Assembly (NCBI GenBank): GCA_902623195.1
Contig: CACNSV010000003.1
Coordinates: 1 to 64,000, forward strand
Origin: an uncultured Prochlorococcus sp.
GTDB taxonomy: Bacteria > Cyanobacteriota > Cyanobacteriia > PCC-6307 > Cyanobiaceae
Length of the DNA: 64,000 nucleotides
Reading direction: 5' to 3'
The position numbers and the translations under genes are program-made. Of this stretch, positions 27,605-37,469 are shown piece after piece; the first letter of the stretch is position 1, and every line of letters begins with the position of its first letter. A model generated the notes under the pieces. That model saw nothing but the letters and a program-made list of their open reading frames with translations. It was not told the DNA's origin and searched no databases.

Positions 27605-28861
27605 ATGTGTAAAAATTTATCTAGTTTTATTTTACCTATGAAGGGAGTAAGTAATAATAATGCCCCAAAGAATATTAAATCTAAGGGCAATCAAAGTGAA
27701 TTGAAGAAACCTTTACAAGTTCTTCAATTGAATAAAAAAAGCTCTAAGAATGATACATCTAAAAATTCTTCTATGAATAAGAAACCCTCTAGTAATTCTG
27801 ATGTATCGAACACAACTCAGCAAAAGGATTATGAATTAGAAAGTGAAATATTAAATACAAATTCATTAGAGAAAGAAACTCAATATAAAAATCATAAACA
27901 ATCTAATCTAAGCTTTGATAACCTAGAAAAACCTCAGTTTCCAATTGTAGAAAATAAAATATATGAAGACGAAATAATAGTTGATGAATTTGACTTTGAT
28001 GAAGATCAATTTTTAGCAGCACTTAATGAAAATGAACCAATTGGTCTTACGGGAGAAACTATAAAGGGAAAAATAATTGCACTAGAAAGCGATGGACTAT
28101 ATATAGATATTGGAGGGAAAGCTCCTGGTTATATGCCTAAGAAAGAATGTGGACTAGGAGTCATAACAAATTTTAAGGAGAAATTTCCAATTGGTTTAGA
28201 AATGGAAGTCTTAGTAATAAAAGAGCAAAATGCGGATGGAATGGTTACGGTAAGTGCAAGAGCATTAATTTTAAGAAAAAGTTGGGATAAAGTTAGTAAG
28301 ATTTCCCAGAGCGGAGAATTAATAGATGTTTTAGTAAATGGCTTTAACAGGGGAGGATTAACTTGCGATGTTGAGGGATTAAGAGGCTTTATTCCAAGAT
28401 CTCAATTAGAAGATGGAGCAAATTATCAATCACTTGTTAATAAAACGCTGAAAGTAGCTTTCCTAGAGGTAACTCCAGAATCAAAAAAATTAGTCCTTTC
28501 GGAGAAAAAAGCTTCATTATTACAAAAATTTGCAAATCTTAAGTTAGGACAATTAATCGAAGGTAAAGTTCTAGCTGTAAAGCCTTACGGATTTTTCATC
28601 GATTTAGGGGGCGCTAGTGGATTACTTCACCAATCATCATTAACAAAAGGTAACATAAGGGACTTAAGAGAAATTTTTGTAGAGGGAGAGTTTGTTAAAG
28701 CTTTAATTATTGAGATTGATCGAGAAAAAGGAAGAATTGGTTTAGATACAGCTTTGTTAGAAAATTCTCCAGGAGAATTATTAATAGAAAAAGAAAAAGT
28801 TATGAAAGAAGCAAATGAGAGAGCGCAAAAGGCACAAGCTCTATTTCAAGGGAAAGATTAA
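27605..28861 (+). CDS. S1-domain RNA-binding protein (ribosomal protein S1 homologue)
   Basis: A 418-residue protein with three S1 domains: GETIKGKIIALESDGLYIDI (about 155-220), GELIDVLVNGFNRGGLTCDV (about 235-305) and GQLIEGKVLAVKPYGFFIDL (about 320-390). Before them is a ~140-residue low-complexity segment rich in Asn, Lys, Ser and then Asp/Glu. Cyanobacteria carry a second, shorter S1 (Rps1b/Nbp1) besides the main one; this probably matches it and would bind mRNA leaders. The frame is open from TTG 27560, but that would overlap the divergent gene; ATG 27605, preceded by AAGGA, is preferred. ATG 27638 is also possible. Confidence 0.85.
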   Translation: MCKNLSSFILPMKGVSNNNAPKNIKSKGNQSELKKPLQVLQLNKKSSKNDTSKNSSMNKKPSSNSDVSNTTQQKDYELESEILNTNSLEKETQYKNHKQSNLSFDNLEKPQFPIVENKIYEDEIIVDEFDFDEDQFLAALNENEPIGLTGETIKGKIIALESDGLYIDIGGKAPGYMPKKECGLGVITNFKEKFPIGLEMEVLVIKEQNADGMVTVSARALILRKSWDKVSKISQSGELIDVLVNGFNRGGLTCDVEGLRGFIPRSQLEDGANYQSLVNKTLKVAFLEVTPESKKLVLSEKKASLLQKFANLKLGQLIEGKVLAVKPYGFFIDLGGASGLLHQSSLTKGNIRDLREIFVEGEFVKALIIEIDREKGRIGLDTALLENSPGELLIEKEKVMKEANERAQKAQALFQGKD

Positions 28862-28866
28862 TAAAA

Positions 28867-29772
28867 ATGATATCTTCAAAAACAAATAGCTATCAATTAG
28901 ATCTTAAAAGTTCTGATTGGGAATTAGATTTTTATTCAAGACCAATAATTGAGAAGAACGGGAAAAAAAGATGGGAACTGATAATTACATCAACAAAAAG
29001 TTTTGAATCACCAGAGATTTTCTATTGGAATAAAATATGCCCTGCCAATAAGGTTAATTCTATTTGGTTGACTAGTGCCTTAAGAGAAGCAATTATTGAT
29101 GCTGAAGTAAAAGGTTGGAGAAAACCTGAAAAAGTTAGATTTTGGAGATCTTCTATGAAATCGATAATAAAAAAATCTCTTGAAAACTTAAAGCTTGAGG
29201 CTTTAGCAAGCAGAAGAACATACAATTTATTTGAACGGTTAAATCATTTCGAAAATAACATCTATCCCAAAGAGAAGGGATTTGTTAAAGGGGTTTTAGC
29301 TCCTAATTTTACAGCTCAAATATTAAATGAACCTAAACCTTTGCCTGAAGCCGTAAGAGGAGAATCATTAACATTTTCTGAGATATCAATCAGAGATCTT
29401 AGAACAGCAGAGTCATGGCCTATAGAGTTTGGTGACATTTTTCCTGTAGAAGAGCATATCAAGGATGATCATCTTATTCCAGGTCTAAGACTATTTAGTA
29501 AAGATAGGGCTATTGCGCTTGCAGCATGGTTTAGTAGTCTTGAACCAGTAAAGCTTCTTATTGATAAAGATAGACTTATACTTGAAGCACTAGAAAATGA
29601 TAAATGGTTAGTTACTGATTTACCTCATTATGAAGCCCAAGAACTTCTTCAGAAATTTATGACATCCAAATCAAACAGTCTTGGTTATCAATTTATTTCA
29701 ATTCAATCTACACCTTACATTGAAAAGTTTGCAGGCTTTTGGATGCTTAAAGATATTGAATTGATAAATTAA
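28867..29772 (+). CDS. Tab2/Atab2-like RNA-binding protein (DUF1092)
   Basis: A 301-residue soluble protein of the Tab2/Atab2 family. In algae and plants the homologues bind psaB or other photosystem mRNA leaders and aid translation of photosystem proteins. Seen: WELDFYSRPIIEKNGKKRWE near the start, VRFWRSSMKSIIKKSLENL, LPEAVRGESLTFSEISIRDL and the ending FAGFWMLKDIE, typical of the family. It starts 5 bases after the S1-domain gene, so two RNA-binding proteins are probably co-expressed. The family call is from motif memory; the role in this organism is inferred. Confidence 0.83.
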   Translation: MISSKTNSYQLDLKSSDWELDFYSRPIIEKNGKKRWELIITSTKSFESPEIFYWNKICPANKVNSIWLTSALREAIIDAEVKGWRKPEKVRFWRSSMKSIIKKSLENLKLEALASRRTYNLFERLNHFENNIYPKEKGFVKGVLAPNFTAQILNEPKPLPEAVRGESLTFSEISIRDLRTAESWPIEFGDIFPVEEHIKDDHLIPGLRLFSKDRAIALAAWFSSLEPVKLLIDKDRLILEALENDKWLVTDLPHYEAQELLQKFMTSKSNSLGYQFISIQSTPYIEKFAGFWMLKDIELIN

Positions 29773-29780
29773 AAAATAAA

Positions 29781-30566
29781 TTGAATAGTAACTTAAATCA
29801 GAATCGATTGTATTCAAGTAGCAAATTCCAAAAAAGTTTTACTTTTGTAGATAATATCAAAATTAATTATTATTTATCCCCATTATTAAAAAAAAACAAC
29901 TTCATTCATGCTTTTTTTACAAAGGAAAGTTCAAAATTTGATATAAATTCTCAGGGAGAAAAACTAATGCGAAATAAATTCAATAATTGTTTTATCAATC
30001 AAATTAATGGAAATAATATTACTTTTACAAGTAAATTTAATTCTCAGAGAATTATTTATGCTGATGGTTTAATTTGTGATAACAAAAATCAAAATTTATG
30101 GATCTATACAGCTGATTGCATGCCAATCTTATTTGCAGATAAAAAACAAAGAAGAATTGCAGCTATTCATTGCGGAAGAAAAGGATTAGAAAAAAATATA
30201 ATTCCTAAAGCAATTAAATATTTTGAGATTAAAGGATCTTCAAGAAAAGATATTTTAGTTGCTATTGGACCATCAATATCAGGAAATAATTATTTATTAG
30301 ATAAAAAAACTTTTTATAATTTTTTTTCCGTAACTAATCGATATTTAATTCAATTAAATAAAAATATAAATAAAATAAATAACTATGAATCAATTCCATT
30401 AGACATAAAAAAGTATGCATTTTTACAATTAATAAATGAAGATATAGATCCAAATAACATTGATATATCTAACAAATGTACATATTCCCTTTCTAAAGAA
30501 TTTCATTCATGGAGAAGATCAAAAAACTACAAAAGGCAGTGGAGTGTAATCTGCTCTTCCATTTAA
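29781..30566 (+). CDS. YfiH/laccase-domain family protein with altered metal site
   Basis: A 261-residue member of the YfiH (DUF152, PgeF) family, whose enzymes act as zinc-dependent purine nucleoside phosphorylases or peptidoglycan-editing factors. Two of three metal ligands are kept: Cys in YTADCMPILFA (113) and His in IAAIHCGRKGLE (130). The first ligand, His of the usual QVHG, is Asn76 here (NQINGNN; codon AAT at 30006-30008), and GWRG is GRKG. Activity is therefore uncertain. Start is TTG 29781, 8 bases after the Tab2-like gene; the next in-frame ATG would remove conserved sequence. Confidence 0.8.
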   Translation: MNSNLNQNRLYSSSKFQKSFTFVDNIKINYYLSPLLKKNNFIHAFFTKESSKFDINSQGEKLMRNKFNNCFINQINGNNITFTSKFNSQRIIYADGLICDNKNQNLWIYTADCMPILFADKKQRRIAAIHCGRKGLEKNIIPKAIKYFEIKGSSRKDILVAIGPSISGNNYLLDKKTFYNFFSVTNRYLIQLNKNINKINNYESIPLDIKKYAFLQLINEDIDPNNIDISNKCTYSLSKEFHSWRRSKNYKRQWSVICSSI

Positions 30567-30946
30567 TTTATGCAATTTTTCTCTTTTGAGTTATTAAAAG
30601 TATTTAGTAATTGAGTCATTTCAGTATCATCATCGACTCTAAAAATTTTTGCTATTAATCTATTAGCATTAGATCCATATGGTTTTATTTTTACTTTTGT
30701 CCCTCTTGGAAAATTTTCTTTCAAAATCTCAGTAGCTTGTTCCTTATCATTTTCATTAATATCTATGCAATATAAGCTCAAGTATAAAGATCTATTTTGA
30801 TCACCTACTAAAATAGTATTAGTATCATTTATTTGTAAAATTTCTGCAGAATATGCATTAATAGGGTAAAGAAAAAGGAATACAAAAATAAATATTATTT
30901 GAAGAAGTTTTATCAATCCAACACTATCCCTAATTTTAAAAATCAT
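30563..30946 (-). CDS. Secreted SNase-like small protein, degenerate
   Basis: A 127-residue protein with a hydrophobic signal-type N-terminus (LIKLLQIIFIFVFLFLYPI ending NAYSAEI) and a mature part of ~95 residues. The pattern SLYLSLYCIDINENDKEQA, LKENFPRGTKVKIKPYG and NRLIAKIFRVDDD resembles the staphylococcal nuclease/TNase-like barrel, but the catalytic Arg of the usual VRLxGID is Ser and the YGR box is reduced to NR. So nuclease activity is doubtful. ATG 30946 is the preferred start. It overlaps the convergent YfiH-like gene by 4 bases. Confidence 0.6.
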   Translation of the reverse strand: MIFKIRDSVGLIKLLQIIFIFVFLFLYPINAYSAEILQINDTNTILVGDQNRSLYLSLYCIDINENDKEQATEILKENFPRGTKVKIKPYGSNANRLIAKIFRVDDDTEMTQLLNTFNNSKEKNCIN

Positions 30947-30976
30947 CAAATTTTAGAAAAAATTATTATAAATAAT

Positions 30977-32788
30977 TTATGCAATATTTTCACAATTTAC
31001 ATATCCAACCATTTGGGCGTTGCTCTTCCCTGGAGGAACCATGGGATAACAATTTTCTCCTCTCCTTACACGTACATTTACTAGTACTGGTCCTTTAAAA
31101 TCCAAGGCAGATTTTATTCCATTATTTAATTGATCTCTCTCCGTCACTAAAATGCCTTTTACTCCAAAAGCTTCAGAAAGTTTTATAAAATCAGGTTCTC
31201 CACAACTCATATCAGATGCAGAATATCTTTCCTCATAAAAACTTTCTTGCCATTGTCTTACCATTCCTTGCCATCGATTATTTATTATAAATATTTTCAC
31301 ATTTAATCCATACTGAGATAAAGTGCCTAATTCTTGTATATTCATCAAAATACTTGCGTCTCCAGCAATACATATTACTTCAGAGCTTGGGTAAGCAGCC
31401 TTTACACCCATAGCTGCAGGCAATCCAAATCCCATTGTGCCTAAGCCGGCACTACTAATCCATTTTCTTGGTCCATTTCTCAAGTATTGTGCTGCCCACA
31501 TCTGATGCTGACCCACATCTGTAGTGACAAATGCATCAGGAGCATAATCTCTTATTTTTATTAACACTTCCTGCGGATAAATTTCACCATCTCCAGGAGG
31601 AGTAAACAAAGGATGTTTATTCTTCCAGAAATTGATCTTATCTAACCAGATTTTTGTATTACTTTCCGAGGGATTTTTTTTGTAAATATCATTAATCTTT
31701 GAGAGTGCCTCTGAGACATCTGAGACTATTGCTACTTCAACACGTCTATTTTTGTTTACTTCTGCTGGATCAATATCAATATGTATTACTTTTGCATTTG
31801 GGGCAAAAGTATCTAATTTTCCAGTAACTCTGTCATCAAATCTTGCTCCAACCGCGATAAGGAGATCACACTCTGTGACAGCAAAGTTTGCGTAAGCAGT
31901 TCCATGCATACCCAACATCCCAACAGATAAATCATCTCTTTCATCAAAGACTCCTTTGCCCATAAGAGTTGTAGTGACAGGAATTTGAAAATTTTTTGAT
32001 AAAGTTTGCAATTGTTCATGAGCGCCTGAAGCGATAGCTCCTCCCCCTACGTAGAGCAATGGTTTTTGAGAATTTTTAATTAATTCAACTGCTTTATTAA
32101 CATCGTCCTCATTTATTTCACCTAACCTTTTGAAGCCATTTGGTATCGCTTCACAAGGCAAAACTTTTTTATAGTTAAATAATTCCTGTCCAACGTCCTT
32201 TGGTATATCAATTAAGACAGGGCCTGGCCTACCTGATGAAGCGACAAAAAATGCTTGAGAAACTACCATTGCGATATCAGAAGGATTCCTAATTACCCAT
32301 GAATGTTTCACTATTGGAAGAGTTATACCAAATATGTCAGTTTCTTGAAAAGCGTCTGTTCCAATTGCAGGTCTAGGAACTTGCCCGGTAACAACAACAA
32401 GTGGAACTGAATCCATTTGAGCAGTAGCGATGCCAGTTACGAGATTTGTTGCCCCAGGACCAGAAGTTCCGAAACAAACGCCTACTTTACCGGTGGCTCT
32501 CGCATATCCATCTGCAGCATGAGATCCACCTTGTTCATGTCTCACCATATAATGTTTTAACCATCCTTCATTCTCTGCTTTATGTACCGCATCATATATT
32601 GGGAGAATTGCACCTCCTGGATAACCAAAAATAACTTTTACACCATGAAGTCTGAGAGAATCCATTAGTGCTTCAGCACCAGTAATCCACTTAGGATTTT
32701 CATCATCAGAATCTCCTTTTTGTATAGGTGTTGAAGCAAGCGTCAATGAAGTAGATAAATCTATATAAATAGTAGGCTTATTTGTCAA
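30977..32788 (-). CDS. ilvB: Acetolactate synthase large (catalytic) subunit
   Basis: A 603-residue thiamine-diphosphate enzyme that makes acetolactate or acetohydroxybutyrate for valine, leucine and isoleucine. Seen: FGYPGGAILPIYDAVHK, the cofactor-activating Glu in VRHEQGGSHAADGYARATG, FGTSGPGATNLVTGIA, and the ThDP motif GDASILMNIQELGTLSQYG...NNRWQGMVRQWQ. The frame starts with TTG 32788 with no in-frame ATG before residue 42, well inside conserved sequence, so TTG is likely. The regulatory subunit gene (ilvN) is not adjacent. Confidence 0.96.
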   Translation of the reverse strand: MTNKPTIYIDLSTSLTLASTPIQKGDSDDENPKWITGAEALMDSLRLHGVKVIFGYPGGAILPIYDAVHKAENEGWLKHYMVRHEQGGSHAADGYARATGKVGVCFGTSGPGATNLVTGIATAQMDSVPLVVVTGQVPRPAIGTDAFQETDIFGITLPIVKHSWVIRNPSDIAMVVSQAFFVASSGRPGPVLIDIPKDVGQELFNYKKVLPCEAIPNGFKRLGEINEDDVNKAVELIKNSQKPLLYVGGGAIASGAHEQLQTLSKNFQIPVTTTLMGKGVFDERDDLSVGMLGMHGTAYANFAVTECDLLIAVGARFDDRVTGKLDTFAPNAKVIHIDIDPAEVNKNRRVEVAIVSDVSEALSKINDIYKKNPSESNTKIWLDKINFWKNKHPLFTPPGDGEIYPQEVLIKIRDYAPDAFVTTDVGQHQMWAAQYLRNGPRKWISSAGLGTMGFGLPAAMGVKAAYPSSEVICIAGDASILMNIQELGTLSQYGLNVKIFIINNRWQGMVRQWQESFYEERYSASDMSCGEPDFIKLSEAFGVKGILVTERDQLNNGIKSALDFKGPVLVNVRVRRGENCYPMVPPGKSNAQMVGYVNCENIA

Positions 32789-32857
32789 CTTTTGCCTACT
32801 ATTTAAATTAATGTCAAAAATTAACCTTAATAATTAGAATCAGAATTTAAATATTAA

Positions 32858-34033
32858 TTATAAAATACCCAATTTATGCAATGGTCCTGATCCGGAAATA
32901 ATTTCAATAAAAAGAATTAGAAATATTATCATCGCCACCCTACCATTCCATACTTCAGAACTATTATTCCAGCCCCATTGCCACTTCTCTTGAGGATAAA
33001 GTTTTACCTTGGCTGGCAATTGAGAGGCTTGATCTAAATTCACTATTGGTTCTTCTAAACATGAAATAACTAAATCTTTTAAACCATTTATAAAAGTAGA
33101 GTTAATATTAAGTGCCTTTACTCTTCTGAAATTTTTAATACCAGCACTCTCTGCTAATTCTTTATACTCAATATCAATTTCTTGAAGCGTTTCAATATGT
33201 TCTCCTACGAAACTGATTGGAACTACAATTAAATCTTCTATCTTTGATCGCCCAAGATCCTCTAAGACATCTTCAGTATAAGGTTTTAACCACTCTTCAG
33301 GGCCAACTCTACTTTGATAAGAAAGCGTGGAGGGATTACTAAAGTTTAAAATTTTTTCAAGTTCTTTGACAATTAAATTTGAACAGTCTTCAATTTGTTT
33401 TTTATATGGATCACCCGCTTCCTCAACATAACTTTTCGGTACACCGTGTGCGGTAAAAAAGATATGAGCATCAGAGGGCTTTTCACATAGAAGGATTTGC
33501 TCTGAAATTAATTCAACCATAGCTTTTATATAACCAGAGTGATTAAACCAGCTCCTGATACATCTTATTGGTATTTTCTTAAATTCTTCATCATTATCTC
33601 GTAACTTTTTAAGTTCTCTAAAACTTGATCCACTGGTACTTATTGAAAAATGAGGATATAAGGGGAGGACTACAACCTGATCTATTCCATCTGCTTTAAT
33701 ATCAGCTATTGCAGATTCTGTAAAAGGATGCCAATATCTCATAGCTATATAAGTTGTTGCATCAAGTCCACTTTCTCTTAATTTACTCTGCAATTCTCTT
33801 GCTTGTTGTTCAGTAATTCGCCTTAGAGGTGATCCGCCGCCAATTGATAAATATGCTTCTTGTGATTTTGTACTCCTGAGAGTACTAATTAACCACGCTA
33901 GTGGTTTCTGAAAAAATGGGATTGGTAATCTTATTATTTCTGGATCCGAAAATAAATTATATAAAAAAGGACCTACATCTTTAATTCTTTCAGGGCCTCC
34001 TAGATTCATTAATAGGACACCAACTTTTTCCAT
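32858..34033 (-). CDS. hemH: Ferrochelatase with C-terminal chlorophyll-binding helix
   Basis: A 391-residue enzyme inserting Fe2+ into protoporphyrin IX to make protohaem. Catalytic segments: [20 protein letters not shown], the active-site His in [20 protein letters not shown], and [19 protein letters not shown]. After the ~320-residue catalytic core comes a linker and a Hlip/CAB-type membrane helix, [20 protein letters not shown] (Glu-Asn-Arg chlorophyll-binding motif), as in cyanobacterial and plastid type II ferrochelatase. The tail is thought to bind chlorophyll and carotenoid and link haem and chlorophyll supply. It is divergent from the recombinase gene (66-base gap). Confidence 0.97.
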   Translation of the reverse strand: MEKVGVLLMNLGGPERIKDVGPFLYNLFSDPEIIRLPIPFFQKPLAWLISTLRSTKSQEAYLSIGGGSPLRRITEQQARELQSKLRESGLDATTYIAMRYWHPFTESAIADIKADGIDQVVVLPLYPHFSISTSGSSFRELKKLRDNDEEFKKIPIRCIRSWFNHSGYIKAMVELISEQILLCEKPSDAHIFFTAHGVPKSYVEEAGDPYKKQIEDCSNLIVKELEKILNFSNPSTLSYQSRVGPEEWLKPYTEDVLEDLGRSKIEDLIVVPISFVGEHIETLQEIDIEYKELAESAGIKNFRRVKALNINSTFINGLKDLVISCLEEPIVNLDQASQLPAKVKLYPQEKWQWGWNNSSEVWNGRVAMIIFLILFIEIISGSGPLHKLGIL

Positions 34034-34099
34034 TTAACTTTTAAAGAGATTGAAAAAAGACATCAAAAACGTCATTATTAGAATAATTATATAGGTATA

Positions 34100-35263
34100 A
34101 TGAATATAATTCATGAAATAAATGTTATAAATAAAAATTTTCTAATCAAAGGAAGCAAACTAAAAATAGAAAAAAGGGGCGGCAAACTTAATATTAGGGG
34201 TTCATTACCTTCAAAAGAAAATAAAAATATTAAAAAAGTACAGCGCATATCATTGGGTATTAATGCAGATTATTATGGTTTAGAGGAAGCTAAAAAAAAA
34301 TTGCAGCTTATTGATTTACAAATAGAACTTGATCAATTTAAATGGGAAAACTGGATCACTTCCTCAACTCAAAATGACAATAAAACATACGAATTATTTA
34401 TAAAAAAAATCAATGAATTTGAAATACAATTTTTTAAAGATTACAGAAATGATCATTTAAATAGTGCAAGAAAATCGACCTGGAATAGTTCTTATAAACC
34501 TTATTTCAAAAGAATGATTTCTTTGTATCAAAAAAATGATAATAAAGATATCAATAATATATTCTTTAGTACTTTGAAATCTTACAAAGAAGGATCAAGA
34601 AGTAGAAAACAATGCGGAACATCTTTGAAAGTATTTGCAGAGTTTTTAGAACACAGTCTCCCTTCAGAATGGAAATCTTTATCTAGAGGATATGGAATAA
34701 AAAAAGCCAGCTTTCGTAATTTACCTGATGATGATTTAATTGAACAACTTTGGGAGAATATCCCTAACAAAGAATGGAAATATGTATTTGGTCTCATGGC
34801 CACTTATGGATTAAGAAATCATGAAGTTTTTTTCTGTGATTTAAGTGCACTAAAAGATAGTGGAGATAAAATTCTTCGAATTTTACCAACTACGAAAACA
34901 GGTGAGCATCAGGTTTGGCCTTTTCATCCAAAATGGGTAGATTTATTTGAATTAAGTTCTTTAGGACACGATCCTACTTTATTACCAAAAATTAATAGAG
35001 ATTTGAGAAAAACAACTCTTCAAAATATAGGGAAAAGGATTACAGATCAATTCAATAGATATAGCTTAAATATAAGACCATATGACCTACGTCATGCCTG
35101 GGCCGTGAGAACTATTTTTTACGATTTACCAGATACCGTGGCTGCAAGAATGATGGGTCATTCAGTGAGTTTACATACTCAAACTTACCATCATTGGATA
35201 ACAAAAAGAGATCAGCAAAAAGCAGTAAATAATGCATTATTAAAATTTGCTGGGAAAGACTAA
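34100..35263 (+). CDS. Lone tyrosine recombinase (phage-integrase family)
   Basis: A 387-residue DNA-breaking and rejoining enzyme. An arm-type N-terminal domain (about 17-75) precedes a core-binding region and the catalytic domain. Catalytic residues: R239 in YGLRNHEVF, K266 in PTTKTGEHQ, R331 in RPYDLRHAWAVR, H354 in MMGHSVSLHTQ and nucleophile Y363 in TYHHW. The first His of HxxR is Tyr328. No excisionase, phage, tRNA or repeat is next to it; neighbours are hemH and cobO. It could act in dimer resolution, or be a remnant or trans-acting integrase for elements elsewhere. Confidence 0.88.
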   Translation: MNIIHEINVINKNFLIKGSKLKIEKRGGKLNIRGSLPSKENKNIKKVQRISLGINADYYGLEEAKKKLQLIDLQIELDQFKWENWITSSTQNDNKTYELFIKKINEFEIQFFKDYRNDHLNSARKSTWNSSYKPYFKRMISLYQKNDNKDINNIFFSTLKSYKEGSRSRKQCGTSLKVFAEFLEHSLPSEWKSLSRGYGIKKASFRNLPDDDLIEQLWENIPNKEWKYVFGLMATYGLRNHEVFFCDLSALKDSGDKILRILPTTKTGEHQVWPFHPKWVDLFELSSLGHDPTLLPKINRDLRKTTLQNIGKRITDQFNRYSLNIRPYDLRHAWAVRTIFYDLPDTVAARMMGHSVSLHTQTYHHWITKRDQQKAVNNALLKFAGKD

Positions 35264-35300
35264 ATTCATGTTAAAAAGAAAATAAGCTTTTAATATTTTT

Positions 35301-36002
35301 ATGGCAGATAAAGACCAATCTGATCTTAATAACATAAACAATTTAGATGAGGAAGCAAATAGATTAGGTATGGGAGGTAATTTATCTCCAGAAGTAGATG
35401 AGAAACTTTATAAAGAGAGAATGCAAAAAAGGAAAGAAATTCAATCTAAAAGAATAAAAGAGAGAAATTCAGAAAAAGGTCTAGTTATCGTTTTTACTGG
35501 AAATGGTAAAGGGAAAACTACAGCAGCTCTTGGGATGGGGATAAGAACATTAGGACATGGTTACAAAGTTGCAATTATTCAATTCATAAAAGGAACCTGG
35601 ACAATTGGCGAAAAAAAAGCATTTGAAAAATTTTCAAATAAGATTGAATGGAGATCTTTAGGGGCTGGATTTACATGGGAGACCCAAAATAGAAATAAAG
35701 ATCAATTTTTAGTTAATAAAGCATGGGAAACAGCGAAAAATTATATGAGAAATAAATCCTATAAGTTAGTAATTCTTGATGAAATAAATATTGCAATTAA
35801 ATTAGGTTATATCGATTCAAAAGAAATTATTACATCTATTTCAGACCTAAATATGAATAAAAATTTATGTCACGTAATTTTAACTGGGAGGGGAGCATCT
35901 AAAGAGATCATAGAATTTGCAGATTTAGTTACTGAAATGAAATTAATAAAGCATCCTTTTAGAGAACAAGGAATAAAGGCCCAAGTTTGCGTTGAATATT
36001 AA
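35301..36002 (+). CDS. cobO: Corrinoid adenosyltransferase
   Basis: A 233-residue CobO/BtuR-type enzyme that adenosylates cob(I)yrinic acid a,c-diamide or related corrinoids using ATP. The P-loop is VFTGNGKGKTTAALGMGIR, followed by IIQFIKGTWTIGEKKAFE, the signature GAGFTWETQNRNKD and VILDEINIAIKLGYID. The first ~55 residues are a charged, helical extension that is part of the family's N-terminal helix. It is 37 bases after the recombinase gene. Prochlorococcus makes pseudocobalamin; cobK in this window belongs to the same pathway. Confidence 0.94.
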   Translation: MADKDQSDLNNINNLDEEANRLGMGGNLSPEVDEKLYKERMQKRKEIQSKRIKERNSEKGLVIVFTGNGKGKTTAALGMGIRTLGHGYKVAIIQFIKGTWTIGEKKAFEKFSNKIEWRSLGAGFTWETQNRNKDQFLVNKAWETAKNYMRNKSYKLVILDEINIAIKLGYIDSKEIITSISDLNMNKNLCHVILTGRGASKEIIEFADLVTEMKLIKHPFREQGIKAQVCVEY

Positions 36003-36194
36003 AATACTCACAAAATTTTTATTTCTTAATTAAAAAGCTAACCATAAGATTTAATTTTCATGACAGATTATTTCCCTACTAAGTGATTTAAATAATTATG
36101 AATTAATTTAAAAATGTTTAAAGAAGCATTTAAAAAAGATTAAAATAGAAAATCTGCATATTTCTTGCTACTGTCATACAAGTATGAATTTGGT

Positions 36195-36899
36195 ATGACT
36201 TACAAAAGAATTCTTCTAAAACTTAGTGGTGAAGCTCTAATGGGAGAAAGACCCTATGGTATTGACCCCGCTATAGTCCAATCAATTGCTGAAGATGTAT
36301 CCAAGGTGGTTGAGAATAATGTTCAATTGGCGATTGTTGTTGGAGGAGGCAATATTTTTCGAGGTTTAAAAGGATCAGCAGATGGAATGGATAGGGCTAC
36401 CGCAGATTATGTTGGAATGTTAGCCACAGTTATGAATGCAATATCTCTCCAAGATGGACTTGAAAGAGCTGGTGTGGAAACAAGAGTACAGACCGCTATA
36501 GAGATGCAAGAAATCGCAGAACCCTACATAAGAAGAAGAGCGATTAGGCATCTTGAAAAAGGGAGAGTTGTTGTATTCGGCGGTGGTTGCGGTAATCCAT
36601 TTTTTACAACAGACACAACAGCTGCATTACGAGCAGCTGAGATAAATGCAGAGGCAGTGATGAAAGCTACAAAAGTTGATGGAGTTTATGATAAAGATCC
36701 AAATGTTTTTAATGACGCGAAAAGATATACTACTCTTAATTATCAACAAGTTCTAAGTGATGAAATTGCTGTAATGGATAGTACTGCCATAGCACTTTGC
36801 AAAGATAACAACATTCCAATTGTAGTTTTTGATATTTTTAAGAGAGGTAATATTTCAAAGGCAGTGGCAGGCGAACCCATAGGTTCACTAATCAGTTAA
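36195..36899 (+). CDS. pyrH: UMP kinase
   Basis: A 234-residue amino-acid-kinase-fold enzyme that phosphorylates UMP to UDP, hexameric and allosterically regulated by GTP/UTP in bacteria. Seen: [60 protein letters not shown] and [20 protein letters not shown]. The frame is open from TTG 36165, but ATG 36195 starts directly at the conserved [14 protein letters not shown] and is preferred. frr follows 21 bases downstream, the classic pyrH-frr pair. Confidence 0.96.
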   Translation: MTYKRILLKLSGEALMGERPYGIDPAIVQSIAEDVSKVVENNVQLAIVVGGGNIFRGLKGSADGMDRATADYVGMLATVMNAISLQDGLERAGVETRVQTAIEMQEIAEPYIRRRAIRHLEKGRVVVFGGGCGNPFFTTDTTAALRAAEINAEAVMKATKVDGVYDKDPNVFNDAKRYTTLNYQQVLSDEIAVMDSTAIALCKDNNIPIVVFDIFKRGNISKAVAGEPIGSLIS

Positions 36900-36920
36900 T
36901 TCAATTTAAAAAAATTAATT

Positions 36921-37469
36921 ATGAATGAAAAAGAAATCCAATCAAACATGAATAAAAGTATTGAAGCAACTCAAAGAAGTTTCAATACTATTCGTACAGG
37001 CCGAGCCAATGCATCTTTATTAGATAGGATTAGTCTTGAATACTACGATGTAGAAACTCCATTAAAGTCTTTAGCTTCTATAACAACTCAAGATTCTCAA
37101 ACAATTTCCATACAACCCTTTGACATATCTTGTTTACAAGCAATTGAAAAAGCAATTTCTATTAGTGACCTTGGTATGACGCCAAACAATGATGGAAAAA
37201 CAATTAGAATTAATGTGCCTCCTCTTACAGAAGAAAGAAGGAAAGAATTTTGCAAGCTTGCCTCAAAGTATGCTGAAGAAGGCAAGGTAGCTCTAAGAAA
37301 TATTAGAAGAGAAGCTATCGATAAAGAAAAAAAAGAAGAAAAAGATGGCTCAATCTCACTTGATGAATCTAGAGATAACCAACAAAAAATACAAAAAATA
37401 ACAGATCAATTTATCGCATTAATTGAAAGTAAACTTGCTGAGAAAGAAAAAGAAATTTTAAAAGTTTGA
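36921..37469 (+). CDS. frr: Ribosome recycling factor
   Basis: A 182-residue tRNA-shaped protein that, with EF-G, splits post-termination ribosomes. Seen: [20 protein letters not shown] near residue 20, [20 protein letters not shown], and [20 protein letters not shown] with [19 protein letters not shown] in the helical domain. Length is standard. Its TGA stop overlaps the TTG start of the next gene in a TTGA junction. Confidence 0.97.
   Translation: MNEKEIQSNMNKSIEATQRSFNTIRTGRANASLLDRISLEYYDVETPLKSLASITTQDSQTISIQPFDISCLQAIEKAISISDLGMTPNNDGKTIRINVPPLTEERRKEFCKLASKYAEEGKVALRNIRREAIDKEKKEEKDGSISLDESRDNQQKIQKITDQFIALIESKLAEKEKEILKV

Noticed and set aside
34100-35263. Prophage or genomic island around the recombinase
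   Set aside because: Flanking genes hemH, cobO, pyrH and frr are core genes with ordinary spacing; no tRNA, phage structural gene or direct repeat was seen.
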